The notes under the pieces were generated by a model. The model worked only from the letters and a program-made list of their open reading frames with translations. It ran no database searches and was not told the DNA's origin. The position numbers and the translations under genes were made by a program. Shown here one piece after another: positions 1 through 5,418 of a stretch of 7,547 nucleotides of DNA (positions within the stretch are counted from its first letter, which is position 1; the number at the start of each line of letters is the position of its first letter). The DNA comes from Prevotella sp. CAG:1058 (lineage in GTDB: Bacteria; Bacteroidota; Bacteroidia; Bacteroidales; Bacteroidaceae): assembly GCA_000433175.1 (NCBI GenBank), contig HF986715.1:1-7547 (forward strand). The letters run 5' to 3'.

Positions 1-1
1 C

Positions 2-307
2 GACGATGTTGACGATTCAGGCCTTGACCCGGTTGCACACACTGTAACCGTAAACGTTAGGAAAGACCACGTTTATTATATTTTCGGTGCCGAGACAGGA
101 GCCAATACTGATTTCTACTCGCTTGCATTCACCGCTTATGCAGACGCAGGCTACAGCACTGGCATCGAGAACATTGTTACAAGCACTGTTGCTACTCCTA
201 CAACCGGCAAGATTTACACAATCGACGGCCGCTACGTAGGTAAGGACAAGGACGCTCTTGTTAAGGGTCTGTACATAATGGACGGCAAGAAGTTCGTCGT
301 TAAGTAA
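2..307 (+). CDS. C-terminal end of a secreted or surface protein (5' end outside window)
   Basis: An open frame enters from the left edge (codons from position 2) and stops at TAA 305-307, leaving 101 residues without the start. The last ~35 residues have the pattern IYTIDGRYVG...LVKGLYIMDGKKFVVK. This is the short C-terminal domain common on exported Bacteroidales proteins, related in pattern to type IX secretion tails (a hydrophobic strand, a 'DGR' turn, a 'KGLYI' strand and a basic end). The preceding ~65 residues (…VYYIFGAETGANTDFYSLAFTAYADAG…) look like a beta-rich domain that I cannot name. The protein is probably exported and displayed on the surface or released. Its catalytic or binding part lies upstream and cannot be judged. 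A strong terminator follows at once, so this gene ends its own transcription unit and is not obviously co-transcribed with the pectinase gene downstream. Confidence 0.8.
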   Translation, partial: DDVDDSGLDPVAHTVTVNVRKDHVYYIFGAETGANTDFYSLAFTAYADAGYSTGIENIVTSTVATPTTGKIYTIDGRYVGKDKDALVKGLYIMDGKKFVVK

Positions 308-326
308 TTAAACATCTGATATTATT

Positions 327-381
327 GAAGAGTGAGGAATCTGCAAACTGAAAAATTAGATTCGCTCACTCTTCATTTTTT
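327..381 (+). terminator. Intrinsic terminator after the partial gene
   Basis: GAAGAGTGAG (327-336) is perfectly complementary to CTCACTCTTC (365-374). The stem continues with GAATCT (337-342) against AGATTC (358-363), leaving only G364 bulged. This gives 16 bp around a 15-nt A-rich loop, followed by six T (376-381). It lies 20 nt after the stop codon at 305-307. It should end transcription of the upstream gene. Confidence 0.9.
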
Positions 382-418
382 CATAAGACATACAGCCTCT
401 TAGTGATATTTTGCGGAC

Positions 419-447
419 ATCCTGTGTCAATTAGAAACACGTAGGAT
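419..447. repeat. Imperfect inverted repeat upstream of the pectinase gene
   Basis: ATCCT (419-423) pairs with AGGAT (443-447), and GTGT (424-427) pairs with ACAC (437-440), leaving GT 441-442 bulged and a 9-nt centre. It lies about 20 bp upstream of the candidate promoter for the pectinase gene, where an operator would be expected. It has no T-run and is not a terminator. The rest of the 382-528 gap shows no gene, only A/T-rich leader sequence. An operator role is inference from position. Confidence 0.3.
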
Positions 448-466
448 ATAATATTTAACCGTCCTG

Positions 467-498
467 TTTGAGGCTTAAACCCGTAGTGGCTAAATAAC
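467..498 (+). promoter_or_regulatory. Candidate Bacteroides-type promoter for the pectinase gene (weak -7 box)
   Basis: TTTG at 467-470 is followed after exactly 20 nt by TAAATAAC at 491-498. The Bacteroidota consensus is TTTG, 19-21 nt, TAnnTTTG. The spacing is right, but the -7 box keeps only the TA and one T of the TTTG part. It would give a leader of roughly 25 nt before the ATG at 529. A weak -7 element would suit a gene that needs an activator, such as a hybrid two-component system or an ECF sigma factor responding to pectin, but no regulator is visible here. Confidence 0.35.
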
Positions 499-528
499 AT
501 AATCTTTTTCAACTATCAATCTTTACTT

Positions 529-3500
529 ATGAATACTATTCAACGACTAATCATTTATTTTTTGGCTGTTTTTGCGGCTGTTGGCACGGCCTATGCCAAG
601 ATTGAGGGCAGTCTTGACCCTGACTGTGTGGTGGCTGAATGGAGCAACTCGTCAACCTATCCCAAGGTTATCGACATAAACTTCAGCGATGAGATGTGGC
701 CAGGACAGACATGGCAGGGCGAGACAGGTATGGACTGTCCTGAAATGACGGCAGATGATAATGGCGGCTATGTTAACCTTATTGTCGACGTACCGGTAAA
801 TGGAGGTACTGATGTGGCTTATCCGGTTATGTTCTATCACTGTACGTTTGCCAACAAGTCTTCTTATAATGGACTTGCCGGGGTTACTTCAGCCTTCGCA
901 CGCCAATATTATGAGGGGCAGAGGGCGACAGGAGCCGGTACCGATTATCCAAACGACTGGACAGCTCCCGGCCATACAAAATACATAGAAGACAACATCC
1001 GATATAACGACTCGGGCACTCCTGTCTATGGTGAGGCCGGTTTCGTTCAGCTTTGCCGCAACCAGTTCTTCGAGCGCGACCCTGATACTAATGCGCCGCT
1101 GTCTGCTCACGGTTGGGTCGAAATTGACCACATACCTTATGTTGAACGTGTCCAGTGGGCTTGGTCGTCAACTTCTTGGGGCCGAGGTATTGTAGCTGAG
1201 GTGAAGATCGGCGATGGAGGTTGGCAGGAGCTTGTCTCCATGCCGTCCGAGCGCCATAAACAAGGATACACTTCGTTTAGCGACCAAGGTTATTTCATGG
1301 AAAATGTCATCAATGCATCCGATGTTTCAATACGCTGGAAAGTTTATCAAGGTGCAGGCGGACCGTATATACAGTGCCAGACGACACGTCTCCATAAGGT
1401 GCAGATATTCGGCTCCGAGATAACCGCAGAGCAGGCTCAGTTTGCCAAGGAAAACCCTATAGGCGATGTAGGCGAATTGTCTGACCTCGGTCAGTTTGGT
1501 GGCGGTTCGGTTGACGACGGCGCCCCCGATGCCGATGCGCCGATTGAGCTTAAAGTAGTGTCGCAGGACGGAACCGGCGACTATACAAGCATACAGGACG
1601 CCATTGACGCCGTAAGCGATGGCGCGCGCGGAATAATCTACATACGTCCCGGAGTTTACGACGAGAATATTTATGCCGGCCGTAAAAACTCGAACAACAA
1701 GTTTATCAGCCTTATCGGCGAAGACAAGGCTACTACCATACTTACTTCCAGCGTGTCGCGTGGTGCCGGCAATGAATCAAATTCTTATAACGACTGTGCG
1801 GCACTCAATGTATATACTGACCGCTTCTACGCTGAGAACCTTACAATACGCAATACCAGCGGCAACGTAGGTCAGGCTGAAGCCCTTTACACTGCTGGTG
1901 ATGCCCATCTGTTCAACAACTGCCTGTTGTCAGGTTTCCAGGATACATATAAGGCTAACACCGGTGCCCGCGGCTACTTCACCCGTTGTACTATCGAGGG
2001 TGCGACAGATTTTATCTATGACGGAGGTCTCGAGTGGTTCGACAACTGCGAGATTCGTTGTCTGCCCGGAGGGCAATACATAACTGCGGCAGCCGAGGCA
2101 GGCCTGTCAATGACCGATGTTCTCTATCCTGAACTTAGTGCCAGTCCGTTCTATGCTGGCCTCTTCTTCAACCGCTGCAATGTCACAGCAGCCGACGGTG
2201 TTGGCGACGGCACATACTATCTTGGCCGCCCGTGGGGCGAGAATTGCGGCACAATGTTCATGAACTGCACCCTTGGTGACCACATACGCCCTGAAGGATG
2301 GGCCGACTGGGACGGACGTGGCAGCATGGCTTCATATTATGAGTACAAAAATGTCGACGCTTCGGGCAATCTTGTTGACACGAGCCGTCGTGCCTCTTTC
2401 TCACGTCAGGCTACAGATGCCGAGGTTGAGGCTTACATGTCTGCAGACTTCCTTTTCGAAAAGGCGTCTGATATACCGTTCGACTACGCACGCATATTGC
2501 GCGGTGCGTCAACACCTGCCGACTTCACCGTGACCGGCGACGGCTTTACTTGGAGTGCCGATGTCATGGCCGCCGGCTATCTCATATACAAAGACGGTCG
2601 TTTCGTAGACTTCGTGTCCGAGCCGTCTTACAGCATCGAGGCTGGAGATGCTTCTGTCTATACCGTACGTGCCGTGTCGCGCCACGGTGTAATGTCAAAC
2701 GCTGTTGCAGCCCGCGAGAATCCTCCTGCGTTCCCGACGGCCGAAGGTTTCGGTAAATATACCACTGGCGGCCGCGGCGGACAGGTGGTGACCGTGACCT
2801 CTCTTGACGACAGCAACGCCGAGGGAACTTTGCGTTGGGCGTTCCAGCAGTATCCCGGCGAACCCCTGACGATAGTTTTCGCCGTCAACGGCGAGATAAA
2901 CCTCGTTAATGTTCTTGACGTCAACCGTGCCGACTGGACTTTAGCCGGCCAGACAGCTCCCGGCGATGGCATAAGCATAGTAGGCAACAAGGTTAACTTC
3001 GGAGGCTCGCAGAACTTCATCGTGCGTAACGTCCGTTTCCGTTCGGGCGACGGAAAGCAAGACCAGGCTTGCGGCACGGAGAACTGTTCAGACTATATTT
3101 TTGACCATTGCGTGTTCGGCTGGTCTGTGGAAGAGTGCATGAATACTGCCGACAGCCATTTCCTTACAGTGCAATACTGCCTTGTCCACGAAGGCCTTTA
3201 CCAGGCCGGACATGATAAAGGCAACCGCGGCTACGGTTCGCAGTGGGGCGGTTCGCCTGTGACATACCACCACAACCTCCTTGCCGGAAACAACTCCCGC
3301 AGTCCGCGTATTAACGGCGCACGAGGCGAGGATTATGTTGTCTTCATGGAATATGTCAACAACGTCAACTTCAACTGGGGCAGTGCCAAAGCCTGCTACG
3401 GTGGAGAAAACGCAGCCGAGATAACTGAATACAACGGACTCAATTCGGTTCACGAGTGCAACTTCATGAACAATTACTATAAGCCGGGGCCGGAGTCTCC

Positions 3501-4377
3501 TTCAAATTCGGTATTCGTATCCGTTGGATACATGCGTGACATTGGTCCCTCATGGGCTCCGTCCAAGTGGTATGTCAATGGCAACGTTATGGAAGGCAAC
3601 GCTTCAGCCACGGCTGATAACTGGTCGGCGATGGCTTCCGACCATTTCACGTTCGACGAACTGCGCGTTGACGAGCGTATAGTAACAGAGACTCCATATT
3701 ACCAGTACAACGCCGTACTGGGCAACGTGGGCGAGTATGACCCGGCACGATATATGCTCTCCGACATACAGACGGCAGAAGACGCTTACAACACGGTGCT
3801 CGAGAATGCCGGAACTATAAACCGTGACGTCATAGAGCAACGTGTAATAAATGATGTGAAGACCGGTAATCCTAAATATACGGGTTCGTTGGCAAACAAG
3901 AAAGGTATAATCGATTCTGTCAACGATGCCGAAGGTTTCGGCCTTGATCATGGTGCCGAGGTGGCTCCGGCCGACTCCGATGGTGACGGCATGCCCGACG
4001 AGTGGGAGCGGGAGCACGGACTCAACGCCTTCGATGCTGCTGACCGCAACCTGCTTAACCGCGACGGCTACACCGCCCTCGAGGTGTATATCAACGGCCT
4101 TATGGGCGAAGCGCTCGACGAAGACTTCACTTCAGGTGTGTCAGCCGTAGCTACGGTAGACCCAATGATGAGCTATGACGCCGCCGCGCGCACGCTTAGT
4201 GTCAGTGCCGACGCACTCGGCGCTACGCTTGCCGTATATACCACCGGCGGCAGCCTGCTTTCCGTACAAGATGTGCGCTCGACACGTATCAGCCTTGCCG
4301 GCCTGCCGGAGGGCGTGCTTCTGCTCCGTTTGAGCGGAAGCGGTCTCAGTCCGCGCTTGCTTAAGGTTGGGTATTGA
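529..4377 (+). CDS. Exported pectin methylesterase (CE8) - pectate lyase (PL1) fusion
   Basis: A 1282-residue exported enzyme. Residues 1-23 are a signal peptide (cleavage after AYA; no lipobox Cys). Residues 24-~300 form a beta-rich module of the kind found beside Bacteroidota pectate lyases, possibly carbohydrate-binding, followed by a Gly/Asp-rich linker (~321-340). Residues ~341-640 are a CE8 pectin methylesterase: PGVYDE 374-379, QAEAL from Q449, GFQDT with D472, TDFIY with D494, and LGRPW with R567/W569. All the expected catalytic residues are present. Residues ~660-730 look FN3-like. Residues ~734-1130 are a PL1-type pectate lyase: FPTAEGFGKYTTGGRGG, AGQTAPGDG, DHC 859-861, and HHNLLAGNNSRSPRI with the likely catalytic R924. 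DSDGDGMPDEWE (1149-1160) is a calcium-type motif common at lyase ends. Residues ~1210-1282 resemble a C-terminal sorting tail (LPEGVLLLRL). The first module would demethylate homogalacturonan and the second would cleave it by beta-elimination. ATG 529 is chosen because it begins the signal peptide. Neighbouring terminators suggest a monocistronic gene. The substrate is inferred from the families. Confidence 0.93.
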   Translation: MNTIQRLIIYFLAVFAAVGTAYAKIEGSLDPDCVVAEWSNSSTYPKVIDINFSDEMWPGQTWQGETGMDCPEMTADDNGGYVNLIVDVPVNGGTDVAYPVMFYHCTFANKSSYNGLAGVTSAFARQYYEGQRATGAGTDYPNDWTAPGHTKYIEDNIRYNDSGTPVYGEAGFVQLCRNQFFERDPDTNAPLSAHGWVEIDHIPYVERVQWAWSSTSWGRGIVAEVKIGDGGWQELVSMPSERHKQGYTSFSDQGYFMENVINASDVSIRWKVYQGAGGPYIQCQTTRLHKVQIFGSEITAEQAQFAKENPIGDVGELSDLGQFGGGSVDDGAPDADAPIELKVVSQDGTGDYTSIQDAIDAVSDGARGIIYIRPGVYDENIYAGRKNSNNKFISLIGEDKATTILTSSVSRGAGNESNSYNDCAALNVYTDRFYAENLTIRNTSGNVGQAEALYTAGDAHLFNNCLLSGFQDTYKANTGARGYFTRCTIEGATDFIYDGGLEWFDNCEIRCLPGGQYITAAAEAGLSMTDVLYPELSASPFYAGLFFNRCNVTAADGVGDGTYYLGRPWGENCGTMFMNCTLGDHIRPEGWADWDGRGSMASYYEYKNVDASGNLVDTSRRASFSRQATDAEVEAYMSADFLFEKASDIPFDYARILRGASTPADFTVTGDGFTWSADVMAAGYLIYKDGRFVDFVSEPSYSIEAGDASVYTVRAVSRHGVMSNAVAARENPPAFPTAEGFGKYTTGGRGGQVVTVTSLDDSNAEGTLRWAFQQYPGEPLTIVFAVNGEINLVNVLDVNRADWTLAGQTAPGDGISIVGNKVNFGGSQNFIVRNVRFRSGDGKQDQACGTENCSDYIFDHCVFGWSVEECMNTADSHFLTVQYCLVHEGLYQAGHDKGNRGYGSQWGGSPVTYHHNLLAGNNSRSPRINGARGEDYVVFMEYVNNVNFNWGSAKACYGGENAAEITEYNGLNSVHECNFMNNYYKPGPESPSNSVFVSVGYMRDIGPSWAPSKWYVNGNVMEGNASATADNWSAMASDHFTFDELRVDERIVTETPYYQYNAVLGNVGEYDPARYMLSDIQTAEDAYNTVLENAGTINRDVIEQRVINDVKTGNPKYTGSLANKKGIIDSVNDAEGFGLDHGAEVAPADSDGDGMPDEWEREHGLNAFDAADRNLLNRDGYTALEVYINGLMGEALDEDFTSGVSAVATVDPMMSYDAAARTLSVSADALGATLAVYTTGGSLLSVQDVRSTRISLAGLPEGVLLLRLSGSGLSPRLLKVGY

Positions 4378-4404
4378 TGTTAATTTGCTCATTATCAATG
4401 ACAG

Positions 4405-4450
4405 CGTCCGCCGCAGGTATGGCTTAAGGCCCTGCGGCGGACGTCGTTTT
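4405..4450 (+). terminator. Intrinsic terminator after the pectinase gene
   Basis: CGTCCGCCGCAGG (4405-4417) and CCTGCGGCGGACG (4431-4443) form a perfect 13-bp GC-rich stem with a 13-nt loop that itself holds the palindrome CTTAAG (4423-4428). A short T-run (4447-4450) follows three bases later. The stem starts 28 nt after the stop codon at 4375-4377. The T-run is short, but the stem is very stable. Confidence 0.8.
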
Positions 4451-4534
4451 CCCACCGTACATGCCTTGCTGCTTCATGTCCTTTGCAGTGCCGGTGCAAG
4501 TGCCTGGCAGCCAGCGTTATATCCGTGCCGCTGT

Positions 4535-4632
4535 AAAAGGTGGCCTTTTGCGTTGCGATTGGTGGCCTTTTAGCGTGCAAAAGGTAACCTTTTACCGCAT
4601 GAAAGGCGGCCTTTTGTATTTAGGCCGGTGGC
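4535..4632. repeat. Tandem array of 15-bp palindromes with an exact 22-bp period
   Basis: Four copies of a palindrome with consensus AAAAGGTGGCCTTTT start at 4535, 4557, 4579 and 4601. Copy 1 (4535-4549) and copy 3 (4579-4593, AAAAGGTAACCTTTT) have perfect arms. Copy 2 (4557-4571) has a damaged left arm (GATTGG). Copy 4 (4601-4615) begins GAAAGGCGG. The 7-nt spacers are GCGTTGC, AGCGTGC and ACCGCAT. A decayed fifth copy keeps GGTGGC at 4627-4632, exactly in phase. The period is not a multiple of three, so this is not coding. It is close to two helical turns, placing every palindrome on the same face of the DNA. It lies between the pectinase terminator and the rimP promoter. Possible roles are binding sites for a dimeric DNA-binding protein or a dispersed repeat family. 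The function is unknown. Confidence 0.85.
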
Positions 4633-4651
4633 GTGCAGGCTGGCGGTATGT

Positions 4652-4687
4652 GTTTTTTACTTTTTTGTTACATTTCACGTAAAAAAC
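4652..4687. repeat. 9-bp inverted repeat just upstream of the rimP promoter
   Basis: GTTTTTTAC (4652-4660) and GTAAAAAAC (4679-4687) are perfect reverse complements 18 nt apart. The dyad ends 9 bp before the -33 box of the rimP promoter. The A/T tracts could act as an UP-like or bent element, or the dyad could be an operator. The sequence lies upstream of the expected transcription start, so an RNA role in the rimP leader is unlikely. Confidence 0.5.
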
Positions 4688-4696
4688 GGGGAAATA

Positions 4697-4728
4697 TTTG
4701 TAAGTGTGCGATTTTATTGCTACTTTTG
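4697..4728 (+). promoter_or_regulatory. Consensus Bacteroides-type promoter of the rimP-nusA-infB operon
   Basis: The -33 box TTTG (4697-4700) and the -7 box TACTTTTG (4721-4728) match the Bacteroidota primary sigma consensus (TTTG, 19-21 nt, TAnnTTTG) exactly, with a 20-nt spacer. Transcription should start near 4734-4737, about 55 nt before the rimP ATG. No comparable promoter was seen in the rimP-nusA or nusA-infB spacers, so this is the probable main promoter of the operon. Confidence 0.87.
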
Positions 4729-4741
4729 CAGCGTTCAGTGG

Positions 4742-4778
4742 AATGAGGGGCCTTACGGAAGGCTCCTCATTTTATTTT
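4742..4778 (+). terminator. Terminator-like hairpin in the rimP-nusA leader (possible attenuator)
   Basis: AATGAGGGGCCTT (4742-4754) pairs with AAGGCTCCTCATT (4759-4771) as a 13-bp stem with one G-U pair and an ACGG loop. A T-rich tail interrupted by one A follows (TTTATTTT, 4771-4778). The hairpin begins only a few nucleotides after the predicted transcription start and ends 12 nt before the rimP ATG. It is therefore inside the leader of this operon, not after the upstream gene, which has its own terminator at 4405-4450. No competing antiterminator pairing was found. In Bacillus subtilis, nusA is autoregulated by NusA-stimulated termination in its 5' leader without an antiterminator, and an interrupted U-tract is typical of NusA-dependent terminators. 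The same logic here is inference. Confidence 0.65.
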
Positions 4779-4790
4779 AATCACCCGTTT

Positions 4791-5258
4791 ATGATAGACA
4801 AAAACGTAGTTAGAAGTTTAGTTGAAGAGTGGCTGAAGGACAAGGAGTATTTTTTGGTTGACGTCGAAATCAGCCCGGATGACAAGATTGTAGTTGAGAT
4901 TGACCATGCCGACGGCGTTTGGATTGAGGATTGCGTGCAGCTTAGCCGCTATATCGAGGAACGCCTCAGCCGCGACGAGGAGGATTACGAGCTCGAAGTG
5001 GGCAGTGCCGGCCTTGGCCAGCCGTTCAAGGTGGAGCAGCAGTATGTCAATTACGTCGGCAAGGAGGTCGAGGTGCTCGACGCCGCTGGCAAGAAGCACC
5101 GCGGAGTGCTCAAGGCCGTGGACGGACGGAAGTTCATCCTCACCGTGAAGGAGAAGGTGAAGAAGGAAGGAGCCAAGCGCCCTGTGGTCGAGGACATCGA
5201 CAAGGCGTTCGACATGGACGAGGTGAAATACACGAAATATCTGATTAGCTTCAAGTAA
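4791..5258 (+). CDS. rimP: Ribosome maturation factor RimP
   Basis: A 155-residue protein, a normal length for RimP, which acts in the cytoplasm in late assembly of the 30S ribosomal subunit. The N-terminal alpha/beta domain (~1-80) contains VVEIDHADGVWIEDC and the family signature region DYELEVGSAGLGQPF (65-79), the Bacteroidales form of the 'ELEVSSPGLDRPL' motif. The C-terminal SH3-like domain (~82-155) ends KYTKYLISFK, as in Bacteroides relatives. The start at 4791 (MIDKNVVRSLVEEW) is preferred over an in-frame ATG at 4704. The 4704 codon lies within the spacer of the rimP promoter, and the extra residues would be encoded by the leader hairpin. No Shine-Dalgarno sequence is visible, as is usual in this phylum. 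It is the first gene of rimP-nusA-infB, 160 bp before nusA. Confidence 0.95.
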   Translation: MIDKNVVRSLVEEWLKDKEYFLVDVEISPDDKIVVEIDHADGVWIEDCVQLSRYIEERLSRDEEDYELEVGSAGLGQPFKVEQQYVNYVGKEVEVLDAAGKKHRGVLKAVDGRKFILTVKEKVKKEGAKRPVVEDIDKAFDMDEVKYTKYLISFK

Positions 5259-5418
5259 CCGGAGCGGGTCGGTATTAATTAATGCGCGGGGTAAGGGCGT
5301 CTTGCTGTGGACGCAAGGCGCACGGGCCGGGGTCGGCGCATGGTGCGCGGCAGCCCGCAGGAGCCTGGTTGAGGGCTTCGTACCGCCGATTAAGTGGAAA
5401 TAAAAACAACGAAATATA
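5259..5418 (+). other. GC-rich rimP-nusA spacer with RNA hairpin potential
   Basis: This 160-bp spacer is unusually long for the operon and holds no convincing gene. GCGTCTTGC (5297-5305) can pair with GCAAGGCGC (5313-5321) around a 7-nt loop, with one G-U pair. GCGCA (5336-5340) can pair with TGCGC (5344-5348). The palindrome ATTAATTAAT lies at 5274-5283. There is no T-run after the hairpins, so this is not a terminator, and no TAnnTTTG promoter was found. The last ~20 nt before nusA are A-rich, the usual Bacteroidota start context. The structures might act as mRNA processing or stability elements, or be remains of a dispersed repeat. Neither is shown. Confidence 0.5.

Noticed and set aside
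447..452. TATAAT as a sigma-70 -10 box
   Set aside because: Bacteroidota promoters do not use this consensus and no suitable -35 is placed upstream. It is likely chance in A/T-rich DNA.
4535..4632. CRISPR array
   Set aside because: Repeats are 15-bp palindromes and spacers only 7 nt and similar to each other. There is no leader and no cas gene.
4395..4682. Small open frames on both strands between the pectinase gene and rimP
   Set aside because: They consist of the terminator and the 22-bp repeat array. The period is not a multiple of three and the peptides have no plausible features.
4704..4790. Longer rimP starting at an in-frame ATG at 4704, adding 29 residues
   Set aside because: The ATG lies between the -33 and -7 boxes of a consensus promoter, before the expected transcription start. 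The added residues come from the leader hairpin and do not resemble RimP.
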